DNA of 64,000 nucleotides from positions 1,550,001 to 1,614,000 of the forward strand of contig JAUFSD010000003.1 of NCBI GenBank assembly GCA_033030425.1, given 5' to 3'. Source of the stretch: Verpa conica. Its lineage: Eukaryota; Ascomycota; Pezizomycetes; Pezizales; Morchellaceae. The notes beneath the pieces were generated by a model. That model was not told the DNA's origin. It searched no databases and saw only the letters and a program-made list of their open reading frames with translations. Below, in pieces: positions 22,601-35,500 of this stretch. A program made the position numbers and the translations under genes. Positions within the stretch are counted from its first letter, which is position 1, and the number at the start of each line of letters is the position of its first letter.

Positions 22601-25390
22601 GCCGCCAGGCGTTCAAAGAGGTTCTCAGGATTATTCGAAGATTTTAATCCCTCTCCTAGGGTTTTCAGATCTTCCATGATCCTCAGTGCTTTCTCCCTCA
22701 TATCGGCACTCTCATCCTTATCATGTGCTTCCATAAATATCGATGCCCTCTCCACAATCCATTGCTGTCTATCCATCATACTACTAGCAGGAATATGCCT
22801 TGAAGATGATGATGATCTTGAGCTCACCGGAGATGAACTCATACGTTCTTCACTATCCCTCGAGTCATCCGACTTCCTGTCATCGTCGCTACCATGGGAT
22901 TCTTTGTCTAGCACCGAGCGTTCCGTTTTCTTGGCGGCGAGTTTAGATATCTCGGCAAAGACGCCCTCTCGGTAGAAATGGTAAGTATAGATTTCTGGCA
23001 GGCGTCGAAGGAGCAGTTCTGCAGCCTGGAAGGCGGCAGTTACTAGCGTTTCATTATCTTGCTGTGAGAGTATTGACGCCAAGTGTGAAGCAAATTGGAC
23101 ACTAGACAAAGCGTCCTTGAGAATTTCCGCATCCAGATTACAAATCATTTTTAGTTGTGCGGTAAGAACCTTCCGCCGAACATCGAAATTGACAGTACTT
23201 GAGTATGCATCTGTGAGTGTTGGAAGGAGAATTGTCGCAAAACGCCTTAGCTCATCTTTGTATTCGCCTAGCAACCGACGTCTTTTCTCGTCAGGATCCT
23301 CTTCTTCGTCTTCATCCTCATCTGACGGATCTTTGGAAGGTCTAGATCCATCGGGAATATCGAATAACCCTCCATGTTCTTCACCTTTGGCTAGGGTCAA
23401 TAAAATGACCTAAATTGAAAGAGTTTTTAAACTTACCATGGGGTAATCCAGGCAACAACTCGCAAATGACGTTCAGTGTCTCGAATACTTGCTCTCTTGG
23501 TCTATGTATAAGGGCTTGCATAGTCATCACAGTATCATTTTTCATAGCTGCCCCATCATGGTCAGAAGGAGGTGAAACTCCAGTCAAAATCTGGAAAAGC
23601 GTATCCACAATATTCATTCTTAGCATGTCCATAGACAATGTTGGGCTAGCCTTTGCGACTATCCCTAGGACACGGAGAAACTGAGTATGGATATGAGGCC
23701 CCACAAGATTTGTCGTCCCAGGAAGAAGAAGTTGCAGGATAGCTTTCATCATATCTTTCGACATAAGTTGTTCTAGTTTATCTGGGTAGTGGCGAAAGCT
23801 GTCCACAATGCGAGCCACGCACAAACAGGCATGTTCAACTACCTTTTGATCGCTACTGTTCAGGACGTTTAAGAGAGTCGGCATGACATCCCTGACGGTA
23901 GGAAAACAATCGTCTGGTATATTTCGACAACAATTTGCTGCTGTCGTGACCGCTGTCCTCTGAACATTTGTGGCAAAGAAATCCAAGTATGTGAGACAAG
24001 CAACTAAACCGCCTTCCCGAACTATAGATGTCGGATACTCGACAGATATCTTCTCAAGCGTCTAGATAAAACAAGAAGTATTAGCACTCAGAACTCATTT
24101 TCTAACATTGGAGCCACATACGCTCAGAGCCTGTTCGGCCAAATCAATATACTGAATCTCCATTAGTTTTCTGCAAAGTACCGGAACAGCACCGCCATAT
24201 ACAACGTTAGCTGTTGCCGCCGGTAAGGCTTCCATCAAGTTTGCAATGCACCGACACGCAAGCAACATCATATCGGGATTTTCCCCAAATGGTCCCTGAT
24301 CTTCCATCAAGCTGACAAGTTCTTTCACAAATTGATCGGGAGAAAAGTGACCCGATAAGTTATCTTCGGTAGATACGAGTAATATTTCCGCCAGGTCCTG
24401 CAAAGCAATCAACTGGGTTGAAGGGTCCTCTTTCTGTCTGAGATTGGCAAGAATGTCTCGAAGTCGTGAAGAGATCCCGGAAACCATCCCGGAGAGTGCC
24501 CGGAGAGTGTTAGAAATCCCACTTGAATTGTGGACACCACCAAGATAGCTTCCCTCAAAAACATCCTCATCATCCTCATCATGCTCGTAATCATCCTCTC
24601 GATCATCATCTTCCCCAGCCCCTAGTTCCCCCATATCTTCATCATGATCTTCGTCATCAAAGTTATCTTCATCGTCGTCGTCGTCGTCTTCTTCATCTTC
24701 AACATCATTTGGCTCACTCATACGAACATCCGGGTCGTTTTGATCATTCATTCTTCGTGCGGCTCGGCGGGAGGAGGAGGAAGGGGTGGTGGGGTTATCT
24801 ATATAATGCTTAGTCAGTGACTCATCAAGATAAAGATCGATGACGAAAGTCTAAGACGGAATTCCGAGGGAATCCAAACCCGTTGTCGATCTTTTGCTCC
24901 GACTTGACCTACGTTTATGTGTTGGTGATGTAACATCAGGTACCTGTGGTGGAATGCTCGGTTCTACAGGCAGATTATTACTATCTTTTGATTAGCCTTA
25001 ATAATTCATCAACCCAAACCCAAATCCTCCCAATTAAGCATACCTTTGCTCTGGCATGTCCATGGTTATATTGCTTGCGCTAACGGCCTTCTTTCCCTTA
25101 CCCTTACGCCGACTTGAGGGTTGGTTTTCTTGCTGTTTTGGGGGGGTATTTGTAGAAGAGGGAGCCTTCGAGCGCTTTCGATTCCGAGAGTCAGGAGATG
25201 GTTCCTGCTCTTCTGCCCTCCGATCGGAAGGTATTTTTCGTTTACGATTAGGTCTCGACGAAGAGGGGGTAGAAGCTGTGACGGACGGCGATGTAGGCGA
25301 GGCAGTGGTAGGGGAGATGTTGCTGGTCGACGAGACGGCCTGATCTGAGGATTGTCTCGTCGATGAACGAGTGACTCTGCGAGGAGGCAT
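19616..25390 (-). CDS. ufd4: HECT-type E3 ubiquitin ligase, Ufd4/TRIP12 family
   Basis: Exons: 25044-25390, 24944-24963, 24122-24798, 23437-24061, 22500-23390, 20090-22450, 19874-20023 and 19616-19812; about 1755 residues, as usual for fungal Ufd4. A Ser/Arg-rich N-terminus ([10 protein letters not shown]) and an acidic tract precede armadillo-like repeats ([42 protein letters not shown]). A long linker leads to the C-terminal HECT domain: [19 protein letters not shown] starts the N-lobe and [12 protein letters not shown] carries the catalytic Cys of the C-lobe, ending GQGAFHLS. The family builds ubiquitin chains on ubiquitin-fusion and N-degron substrates. Uncertain points: the 20-nt second exon can instead be 24880-24956 using a GAG acceptor, also in frame; and an upstream Ser-rich exon (25557-25729, ATG at 25729) could splice in phase onto AGTCACTCG at 25376. 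An intron near 20055 contains a run of ten G. Confidence 0.95.
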
Positions 25391-25778
25391 GAACAAGTGT
25401 CCTTCTTTTGTGACTTTCTCTCTCCTTTGACAATTTTGTTGCGATTGGGAGAGGAGAAATTCAAGAGATGATTACGCAAGGATGAATGATGAAGGTGGGT
25501 GAGCGGGTGGAAGAGAGACTCGAAAAGTAAAAATAAAAAAGACGGTGAATAACTACCTTCGTAAGAGAGGCGTGTTACTAGCGGCGGAGAGGGTGGGGGA
25601 GAGTGGATGATCAGCGGGCGAGGAAGCGGATGAGGCTGAAGAGCTTGTAGAGACGGCGGAGGTCGGCCTGAGATCAGCAACAACAGATGCTCTTCCAGAT
25701 GCTTGAGGCTTGCGTGATCTAAGCTCCATACGATACCGCCATCCACGGAGGGATCAGTGCGGGAAAGGCGAGCAGAGA

Positions 25779-25860
25779 TGAGATAGATAGAGATAGAGAG
25801 AGAGAGAGAAAAAAAAAGAGAGAGAGTTGGGGAGAGAGGGTGGGGAAGAGAGAGAAAGAG
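25779..25860. repeat. GA/GATA-rich microsatellite
   Basis: Runs of GATAGA and GAGAGA with an internal A-run, about 80 bases, in the ufd4 upstream region. On the transcribed (minus) strand it is a pyrimidine tract, common in fungal leaders and promoters. Likely length-variable between strains. Confidence 0.8.
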
Positions 25861-26767
25861 AGCAGTCAAAAAGCACTTGGGAACCTCTGCGACTGGCGGG
25901 GTTTCTCTGCTGTTGGCTGTTCCAGCTGGGAGGGGAGAGGGGTTCGCTGTACGCGGGGAACTTGTTGATATTACTTCTCCTCTTCCCTTGTTATTCTGAT
26001 CTTTTTATCTAATACCAGTTGTTAGCCGGGTTGCAAGGCTCGGAGGGGCGGCTGTTCGCTGTCATGAATCTATGGGAGTTTGAGTGAACCGAGTGTGAGA
26101 TTGAGCGGGCGGGCAAGGTGATGATTCAGTTACCCACATATACTTAGCCCTTGTTTGCCTAGTGTTGTTTCTTAGGGCTCAAGAGCCCTTCGATACAACA
26201 AAATACTCATCATTGAGAAGGAAACCCTCGCCTCCAGCAAAGAGATACACATGCTTGGTATTAAAATATACCACCGTTAGATCATACCCTCTAATACTGC
26301 TCACGCAAATAAAATTGGGTCACGGCTACAGCTACAGACAACTAACGTCACATTAGGAAGTTAAAGTCCTACCGCCGGAATATTTGTACCTCTTAATATT
26401 TTGCATTATGAGAAACTCCAGCGTTCCTGTGATAGAGTACCGGTACCAATCTAAGAAATAGTACTGTACAAGCTGATTATGCAAGCAGAAAACAGGGAAG
26501 GTCTCGTTAATCTCTACGAGTATATGTATGTGTGTCCTTGGCAGATACATGTAATCTTACATGTAGTAACATCACTTAAGTCTTACTAATTCAAAAATAC
26601 TAACTGATGAAGACCAAATGAAAGAAGACTCCCTATAGGCTACAAAGGTATAAAGCGTATAGGTTAGAAAACTAGTATGAGGACTTTATTTCTCCTATTT
26701 TTTCGCGCTGTAATAGTTAATCTTCTTTCGCTTTATCAAGTCGTATTAATTATAGCAGAAAATAACA

Positions 26768-26818
26768 CGCGTCTAACTCTAAGATAGACCTATGTCTATT
26801 TCGTCACTTTATGCTATG
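26768..26818. repeat. Relic related to the 4.4-kb MITE
   Basis: Read on minus, GCATAAAGTGAC, then GAA, CAT, GGTCTA, CT and AGAG line up in order with the right-hand end of the 4399-4834 element. Differences are mostly G-to-A or C-to-T, with small gaps. I could not find a matching left end, so this is either a fragment or a heavily mutated copy. Confidence 0.4.
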
Positions 26819-27452
26819 AAAAATTTAATTAGGGTTTCATAAACCTCTTCTTTTCTCTCGCCCGATATAGAGCATTTTATTTCACGGGGTCCCCTGTTAT
26901 TGCCATCCCGGGTCGCTTGTCTGCTTTGGTGAGGTCGCCCGTTTTTGCTACCTGGTATCGAGCACTATCTAATAGGCCTTAGCTAGACCACACTATACAC
27001 CTTGCTGATGCCTCTTCTATTCACTGCTTGAGACCCTACCAACGGTAATTTTGAGAACTCCAATAGGTTCTCAAATAGGGCTCGCCCATGCCCTCTCTGG
27101 GACCTCCAATAGATCTCAATGTTCAAGGCTTGTTCATAGTTGTAGGAGTTTGCTGCTAGCCGCCTTGTCAATGCGTACATGTAGATAGACATAAAGGATG
27201 TAGCCATAATAGACAATTTGAACTACAATACTTATACCACTATCGAGGTATACTCTAAGATATATACTAGTACTAGTGTTTAGAGACTGCTAGAAGCATA
27301 CTCACATACCTCTTGCCCAATACGCTGCTGTTTCTGTCCAAAAGCGCCCATCCGAAGCTAGACAGGAACAACCTTTCCCCTAAGGTAAGACTATACTATA
27401 ACAGCTTCCCAGAACCCAAAGTACGGTAGAAATCCATTGTACGATAAGTTAA

Positions 27453-27759
27453 TACAGTACACTCGTCCTATAAGGGTTTGGCCTATAAGGGTATGCTCAG
27501 CAGCCCTGAGGGATTTTTTTTTAGGAAAATAAGGTTATTGCCCTATAAAACTACTCTTGGGTTTTTGTGGCTTTTTTTTCTTAGTATACTATCTGAGAAT
27601 GGCCAAGATTTGGAGTAAAGTAGAAAATATAGCCATAAAACCTCCGCTTTTATCTGGTTCAATATCCTGGTATATCCTTGGTATTATTTATAAAGGTAAG
27701 TGCCCTATAAGAGTATAAAAATGCGGCAGAAGCATACCTTATAAAGCGAGTGTACTGTA
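27453..27759. mobile_element. Fot1/pogo-like MITE, 307 bp
   Basis: The ends read TACAGTACACTCG on the left and its exact reverse complement CGAGTGTACTGTA on the right, so the outermost TA is a plausible target duplication. CAGTACACTCG followed by a TATAAG motif is the type of end I know from fungal pogo/Fot1 elements. CCTATAAGGG motifs repeat inside both ends. No ORF, so a non-autonomous copy. Confidence 0.65.
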
Positions 27760-28458
27760 TTGGAGCTACCAGGAGGGTTTTTACTGCCTTAATATTAAAT
27801 TTATGTTTAAAGCCTAAGCCTAACTTATCGTGGAACCAATATATAATCTTATAGGAAGATTATAACTACATATTAGGTCATAGTTTAGAACTGCATACCG
27901 GATTTTGTACCCAGAAACAATAAAATCGCTTGAATTTTTTTTTTAAAAAAAAGATGGTAGCTACATGTACACGTAGATATCTTTCAAACATACGCGAGCG
28001 AGTAAACTACATGTATACCTCACTCACCTAACAAATTCATGGTGTAGGCAAAATGTCACATGATAAGCCCTAAGCTAATCAGCCACGTGATTCAGATGAT
28101 GACGGTTTTTTCTACCGTTTTATGACTGTCATTAGAGGTCTTACTCGATGCCCTAAATAGAAGCTCTTGCGACTGATATGCAATGATGATGCAGGCTCGG
28201 CTCCCTACTTCCGATCCGATCTCGCGTTTAGCAATCTTGATTCGGAGTCCTTGTCAAAATCTGGGCTGAAGTCTCACTCTAAGGTTGCATTGACCACTCC
28301 CCCTCACACCCTCCCCCTTCTTCCAACCCCCCCTCTCTTTCTAGTGTCATTTAAATCCCCCGAGGACACGAATATATAAGCCATTCACCACCTTGTCTTC
28401 AGCCATTGTATCTAACGCTGAAAGCTTCCCCTTCCCCTTCAGCAGGTGCCTGGCAACT

Positions 28459-30524
28459 ATGACGTCCCCAAAAACATCACCATCCCAGGCTTCAACTCCG
28501 TGCTTATCTTCACGACTTTCCACTACTCCTCTCCGTCGCTCAGCTCGTCTTAACCCTCGCCTATCTACTTATGCAGATCCCCCAGATACCATAGTTGGGG
28601 GCGAATTAAAACCCCCATCAACCCCTTTGTCAAAGCGAAGACAAAGCCCAGATACCAATAGATCTAGCCCTAAGCGTCTCCGCCAATTTAGACAAGCAGA
28701 TAATGACTCTATCTCTCTTACTACCCCAAAAAGACCCCGTACTAAATGTGAAACGACACCTGATCCCGAGGAGTTGGAGGAAGTACTACTACGGCGCACA
28801 TGCGAAGGACTTAATATTAAATACTCACTTTTTGACGACTGGGTTGAGGATCCTAGAGAAAGGAAAATGGAGGATATGAGGATCCCGTTTTTGCCAAGCG
28901 AGATTATGCTCCAGATATTTAGTGAATGTAGGCCCGAGGTTCTTGTTGAATGCCAGAAAGCCTCCAAAAGGTTCAGGGATTTATTGAGTGGAAATACAAG
29001 GTATTTAATCCTGACCTTTACCCACTAATTTACTGGATACGCATTGAATTCCATTTCCCTAGGATCTGGCGAAAGGCTCGCATAGAGAACTATCCTGGAC
29101 TACCATTTGAGCTTCCCTTAGGGTTTGATGAAGAAGAATTATTCGATATGACGACTGGCAAGAAGTGTGATTACTGTGATACAAAGAAGAAAGTTCGTCC
29201 ATACTATATTTGGAGTGTTCGGTGTTGTCAGGTAAGATTCCCTCTAAACCTTAGCCGGAGTATTGGTTAATTATTATAGGAATGCATACAAACCCTGACA
29301 CTTTGCGCGTCCGAATTTAAACGTATGCTCAAAAAGAAAGTAGGGGATTCAACTGATTGGGACGCGCAAAAGCGTGAATTCATATGTCACACTATAAAAT
29401 GGCATGACCTACCCACAGGAGCAAGACTTTGCTGGAAAGAGGAGGCGTATGCACGGATAAATGAAGCCGAAGAGGTAATGCTTGAAGATAGATTCCACGA
29501 ATGGTTTCAAGAAGCGTGCGTTAGCAAAAGAATGCGGGAAATTTTCTGGGTGCTAGAGGACTGGGGTGCTGATGTGCCAAAGATGATGAAGAAGGATAGA
29601 GATAATGAAAGGATGAAAGTAATAGAGGCTAGGAGGATTTTATATAAAACTTGGTGTCTGAAGGTAAGAAGATATAGTTCTTCCTTGTGAACCAAAACTG
29701 GTCTCTTATTGACATTCAACGGCATTATATAGGTCCTCCCGATATCCATACCAGGTGAAACAATGGCTGAACTCCCAACTTATACCAATATTACAAACAA
29801 ACCTGGATTCCTAACAAAAAAGGAACTCATCCTCTCTCTGCCTCGTCTTATTCGTGACTGCGTCCGCTTTAACGATGAGACCCGCCGTCACAAAGCCCTC
29901 GAGCGTCAATCCCGGCTCAAACACGAAGACCTACTCGAAGCAACAGTCCAACAGGTCATGTATGCTCTCATCCGTGATGGCTCCGCAAAAAACTGGGGTA
30001 GCATAGTTAGGGGAGAAGTCAAACTTGCCAGTGCAATAAAAATAGAACTGAAATACCCCAAGGATACCCCAGAGTCTGTCATGCGGGAATGGAGATGGCG
30101 TTGCAACGACCTTGGAATTGCACCTCTGTATCGATTCGCAAAGCTGCTAGAACAAGCACTAGACCGCGAGAATTCACCATACAAAGATTTACTCCATCCT
30201 AGTGTTTTTGAATTCTTTGAGAATGAAGACGATCGTATCTTTACATGTCACGGGATGTCGATGCAATTCAGTTGTATCGGACCTACGTTTCACAGGTGTA
30301 GATACAAAGAGCAAATGACCTTGATGGAGTTAGCCGAACATTTTGTGGAGAAGGGGATATACCAGCAGGACCTAACGCATTTAGTCGTAGGAAAGTGGGA
30401 ATACATGATTAAGATCGCCGCCCCGGGTAGTCAGTATTCAAACCACCGTCAGGGCAGGAATAGGAGGGGTAAACAACGAAAAATTACACAGTTTCTGCAG
30501 AGAGCAGAAACCGTAACGTCTTAA
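28459..30524 (+). CDS. F-box protein of unknown target
   Basis: Four exons: 28459-29000, 29063-29231, 29280-29663 and 29733-30524; 628 residues. A basic, Ser/Pro-rich N-terminus (STPLRRSARLNPR, with SPKRLR-type nuclear-signal-like clusters) precedes an F-box at about residues 137-175 (IPFLPSEIMLQIFSECRPEV). A Cys pair CDYCDTKKK with a later CC and C follows near 210-235 and may form a small zinc site. The rest is alpha-helical and rich in Arg, Glu and Trp, ending in a basic tail. By family, the F-box would bind Skp1 in an SCF ubiquitin ligase and the C-terminal part would select a substrate. I recognise no WD40 or LRR repeats. The start is the first ATG in frame; the frame is open upstream to about 28393 without ATG. 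Confidence 0.85.
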
Positions 30525-31237
30525 GCGAAGAATTTTACCGAATAAATGGTAAATAAAAGTAGTTATATCTCGAATTTATTGGTAATCTCTGCTTCCTCTA
30601 CCAACCTATTGTGGGAGTTATGGTTTAGTCAATTTTTATAGGTAGCAATGGTGTTTTTCACCTTGGTTTTTAATACTGAAACCGAAACACAGAAGATCAT
30701 GTATCAGTACCTCGAAAGAAACTCATTGATTGAATTTAAAAAAAATTTGCACAAGAGTTTAGAGTCTTTGAAGGCATGAATCTAGAAACCTAAACTTCAT
30801 CTAGGCCCCGTAAATCTAAATCTTTAATCACAGCGTTCATTAAAGGTTGCGGTTACCTAATAGTACATCCATCCTTAGGATATATCAATATTTCTAGGCC
30901 CTTGAAGGGCATCTACTGTCATATTATTGATTCTTAGTGGGTATACGGCTTGGGATTCTTACAAGGAGGCTATGATACACGATTCTCATGAGTTCTCAAT
31001 CCTATTGGAGGGCGCCTAATCTCTTGCACCATTATATCCCTCATATTTCTTACTAGAGACTAATCATGCTCATTTTTAAGAGTGTCTAAGATTTGTATTG
31101 AAATCGGGCTGCAAGGTGTATGTAGCCATCCCTCATTAATTGTCCGCTCATCTAGTTGGCCACATCGTAAAGAAATTCGATTTAGTACTTTAGGTTAGTA
31201 TTCTAGTCTCCAAAGAAGTCTCGAAGAGCCTATATGC
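30525..31237. other. Convergent intergenic region
   Basis: A 713-bp stretch between the 3' ends of the F-box gene (+) and the RING-H2 gene (-). It should hold both 3' untranslated regions. AT-rich, no gene or repeat recognised. Confidence 0.6.
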
Positions 31238-32078
31238 TCAACCATAGTTCTCATCCCACTCTTCATCATCAGCAATAGTAGGTGGCGGAACAGACTCCTT
31301 TTTCTTTAGGAGGTCAATACGGTCGAGGGGGCACCTGAAGAGTATATTAGCAATAGTTATTGAAAGAATCCCCTAAATATCTAGAAACAGGCACAGGATA
31401 CCAACTACTGAAGCGTACTTACGTGGAATATAGCTTTAGCCATGGCTGGATACACTCGAGATCAAACATGTGAGCTGCGTGACAAGGTAGCCGAACTACT
31501 AGTGGGTACGGGTCTAAATGGAACAAAGTTAATTAGTATTAGTCTTTCTCTTCGGTTACAAGAAGGTGCGGTAAAAAAGATACATCTCTTCTATTACCCC
31601 AAGTTGAAACTCACCATCGAGAAACGACGTATTGCAGATGCTGCAAGTATCATCCTAGAAATATATCCTATCCTTAGCACCGTAATCAACCGAGTTTCTT
31701 ATCTAGGTAATAACCTTCTTTAGCTTATTCTTTGATACCCTCTCTAACTGATCAAAAAAGCCATCAGGAACACCCTTCACTTTCGCGCTCGGATCGCCCG
31801 CTTCTGACAGTTGTTGCAATAATCCTTCTATCACTGGGGTATTCGGAAGTTCTCGAAATGCTGCTGCCAATGACCGGAAAGGTGCTTCATCGTGTTCGCT
31901 CCCTTCCCCATTGCTATTCGATAGATTGAGAGTGGCGAAAAAGCTGGATAGGTCGATTCGTTGACGTGGTGGAGGCTGGGAAGCGACAGCTCCACGGATG
32001 TTGTGGTCGTCTAATCTAAGTTAGCATCCCAGGTTTAAAGAGAGAAAGTTTGTTTTGTTCACCTTCATAGCTTGCCAT
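31238..32078 (-). CDS. Small RING-H2 finger protein, probable E3 ubiquitin ligase
   Basis: Five short exons, most of them below a normal ORF cut-off: 32063-32078, 31715-32010, 31615-31654, 31423-31513 and 31238-31334; 179 residues, stop at TGA after DEEWDENYG. The N-terminal two-thirds (MASYEDDHNIRGAV.., PPPRQRIDLSSFFATL) has no known domain. The C-terminal RING reads CSIC at about residue 108, then CHAAHMFDLECI and finally CPLDR, the C3H2C3 (RING-H2) spacing that binds two zinc ions and recruits an E2 enzyme. A short tail DLLKKKESVPPPTIADDEEW follows. The splice chain is in phase at all four junctions, with TTTAG, TTCAG or CTAG acceptors. I know similar small RING proteins of unknown substrate in Pezizomycotina. 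It has no transmembrane segment. Confidence 0.88.
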
Positions 32079-32522
32079 GTTGTTTATTTGGTTAGGGTAC
32101 TCCTACGAGATAAGATAGACGCGGAAGCGATGGGTGCGCGGGGCTCTTTGTATATATGCACATATACCTCGCATGGATAAGCTAAATATAATCCAGTCAT
32201 CCAGTCAAGTTTCATAATACCAAAAATCAAAAACTTTTCTCATTCGCCCCATCTCAAGAAGGGGAAAGAGGAAATCTTTAAATACAAACCCCAGCCGACA
32301 ACCAAAAACAGAAAAGTTAAAGTGGAGTAAGGACTTTTGATAGTAAAAAGAAAAACAACCACCACACCTTCAATAGAGGCCCATCTATTCTAACAATCTC
32401 AAACCCCCAATATTCTTTTCCCCAAAAACCAAATTTCATCTACAAATAAAAACAAGTTCCCCCTTTGTAGAACATAAAAGCTTCAAGAAAAACATGAATT
32501 AAAAAAAATAAAGTAAAACTTT
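32079..32522. promoter_or_regulatory. RING gene promoter and scp160 3' region
   Basis: Both flanking genes run leftward, so this 444-bp gap is the scp160 3' untranslated region followed by the RING gene promoter. It is A-rich (CAAAAACC and AAACCAAA runs at 32210-32520). No discrete site is claimed. Confidence 0.5.
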
Positions 32523-35500
32523 TCAGTTGCGCCGACGCCCATCTCCATCTGAATCACTATTCTTCCCACCGTTATGAATAAGATCGAGGATAATCTCCCT
32601 TGCTCTCTCTAGGTCATCCTTGCTACCATGTATAACGATAGGCCCTTCTGGAGGGGCCGTTGAGTTTGTCTGTTTGTTCGGGATCGTGATGCGGCAGGCC
32701 GTTTCCCGACGGATCTTTTCAATCTGTGCTCCTCCAGGGCCAACTACATAACGATACTTTCGAGGGTCAGGAAGATCAAGGTAACCAATCCAGGTCTGCC
32801 CCTCAGCAATTTTAATGGCGCTCTCTATGTCGGATTTCGCCTTAGAAATATTCTCCGGTGACCCACTAAGGACCCAAGGATATTCTCCTTCCTCTGAACT
32901 CTGGGTATTTTCCTGGACATCCCAATTATAATTCGGTGTTGATTCTTCCTCGTCGGTGATCAAAGGAAGATCATCACCATTAGGCTTAGGCTTTCGATCT
33001 TCAGGCTTCGGTGGGCGTGGCTCGTTATTGTGGTTAACATTAACCCGGTACCGTTTGTACAGCTCACGGATAATATCCGAAATAGCGTGGTGCAAGCGGC
33101 GGGGAATCATGACTGTTTCACCCTCAGGGTCCTTCACCAACTCAAGGATGTGTTCTTTCGCCTTTTCAACATCTTCCTCAGCACCAGTAATTTTTATATC
33201 AGAGCTGGCAGCCTGGTTAGGACGGTTGCGGTTAGGAATGTCGATAGTAACCTTGAATTGAGCTTCAAGTTCTTTCCTGATGCTTCCTTCACGCCCAATT
33301 AACTTCCGGTGCTTCTCAGAAGGAACATCAACAGCAATGGTGATTTGATTTTCTTTCTCTGCGACAATCTTCTCGATGGCCTTAACAATCTTGTCGACGA
33401 TGTTGGCATTGCCTTGAACCGTGATCTCATTCGCCTCAGAATCCTGGTTAGGGAAACGGACCATGCGAGCAAGGGCCGTCCTGTCATCTGGTCCACCAGC
33501 ACCGACAACAATTTCCCTTAAGGTTTTCCCTATATATATTGTTAGTAGATGAAATATAGTTGCATAAACAAGCCTTCTTACCTCCTTGGCCGATTAAAGA
33601 ACGATGATACTTTTTATCAATGTTAATCTTTCGGATAGTGGTTTGTTCGGCATCTTTGACAATTTTAGAAAGTATCGCCTTTGCGTGGTTGACCTCCTCC
33701 TGCGTCCCTCGGATCTTAATAACCATCTGCTCCTCAGAATTCTCCTCTGGCCGTTGCGGTATGTCTATTCTGGCTGGTGACTCCTCCCGAAGTTGTTTGA
33801 TCTCCTTTGCCGAATTCCGGAACATGAACTCTACAGCTTTAGCAGCAATAGGGATAGTCGCAGTGTGGCTCTTAGCCTCCTCGTACTTCAAGAGTGCCAT
33901 AATTTCTACACGAGCATCTTCTACCCCTTTCTTTCCTCCCTTAATAATAACTTCATTAGGCCCTTGTTTGTTCGAGGTGTCGGCTCCGGTATAGTCGAAG
34001 TTGGACTTTGATTTCGGAAAGTTAATGCGGACGTCATATCTAGCCTCCAACCTCCGTACCGACTCCCCTTTTTGGCCGATAATAGTGGAGTGGAACTTCT
34101 GCGGAATGTCAAGTCGAACAGTTGCCTTATCTTCTAATTCCTTCACTTGGGCAAAGAGCTTCTTTTTTGCAGCCTCTACGGTTACTCGCACACCCTTAAT
34201 CTCTCCCTGTCCTTCCTTCAGGTGAATTTCAACACCAAGCTCATCCCTCAACTTATTGATGTTTGCACCCCTTACGCCAATCAAATTTCCAGAGTATTGC
34301 GCAGGGTACTCGAAAGCCTCAGTAATGATTTCTTCGGGCTTCTCAGATGCAAGGAAAGCATTGATATTCTTGATCGCAGCTTCAACATTGGGTTGAGGCC
34401 CACGGATAGTAATCGTGTTCTCAAGGTCATCAGTAGGGGCCAGCTTTCCAGGTCGTGCTTTAGGAACACCGAATTGAACTAGAACAGAGCCAGGTTTCAA
34501 AGCATTAAGAGTTGTGCCTCTCTCCCCTTGTATTTTTGCGTGGTTCCTAGGATTTAAATTAGCATAAGTAAAAGATTTTAACATGAGAACTCATACTCTT
34601 TCGGAATATCAATGGTCTTAGAAATAATAGCGACTTGGTCTTTTGAAAAGTTAAGCACTAACTCCTTTACCTCATCCAGAGCCCTGCGAATTTCTTCCGT
34701 GTCTGTAGATTCCCCCTCGTACACGAAAACAAGCTCAGGTTCTTCTAAGTCTTCTGGGAATAGAACCTCCACTGGATGTCCATCGAGAAACTTGCTAGTA
34801 CCGCGCCCATCCTTTCCAGCGATGTGGCGATGGTGAAGTGGTTCAACATCCAGCCGAGCAACTTTGATGGGCTTTGCTTGAAGATACAGCTCCTTGATCC
34901 TAGCCTGAGCACCCTCCACACCCTCCTTAGACTGGCCCATAATGCCCACGATACAAGGTGTGTTCAGGTTGTAGAGCTCCTCGGTGCTAGGAAGAGTGAT
35001 TTCGACATTAAACTCTTGCTCCAACGTCTCAAACTCCCGCCTCTTCTTGAGATAACGAGTGATATCTCGAGCTTGCAGCTTTGACCCGCCTGGAGCGTTA
35101 GGATATGCTTTGCAGACATCAGGACCAAGGTACTGGTAAGTCTGGGATATAGCATTTGTCTTTGTATAGCAGCTCCCAATTTTGTCTCCAGGTCCATAAA
35201 CAATCGCACCATTAGCCTTCCCACCGGAAGGAAAGATGACCGTACAACCCGTCTCTTCGAGGATCTCGTGGATGATTCGTCCATTGTGTGCTGTGAAGAA
35301 CTTATGCTTGGAAGCAGGGACCTGCAGCAAAATATGGTCGTAAGGGTTGGATTTAAGTTCCTCGACAATTTTTTCAATAGTAGCGCGAACCTCCTGAACT
35401 GCGCTCTTTTCCCCGGTAATCACTATTGGACCTGAAGGGGGACTGAAAGGCTGGCTCGAGTCACTATAAAAATAGTCTGGTACGTGGACTTTGTCAACTT

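Larger units (their letters stand above)
25391..28458. other. Intergenic region with microsatellite and transposon relics
   Basis: This 3-kb gap holds the promoters of ufd4 (leftward) and of the F-box gene (rightward). The first 500 bases are CT-rich on the transcribed strand and may contain an alternative ufd4 first exon (25557-25729). From about 26.6 kb the sequence is AT-rich and contains a relic related to the 4.4-kb MITE (26768-26818) and the TIR element at 27453-27759. A minus-strand frame at 26983-27216 (ALNIEIYWRSQRGHGRALF) has protein-like composition and may be a transposase relic, but I cannot assign it. Confidence 0.5.

Noticed and set aside
25066..25869. 267-codon minus-strand frame in the ufd4 5' region
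   Set aside because: It has no ATG at its start, overlaps ufd4 exon 1 in another frame, and is made of Pro/Leu/Ser/His runs produced by CT-rich leader DNA.
28459..32078. F-box, RING and nearby ufd4 considered as a ubiquitin gene cluster
   Set aside because: They lie in different orientations with separate promoters, and the families are abundant in fungi; co-location is likely chance.
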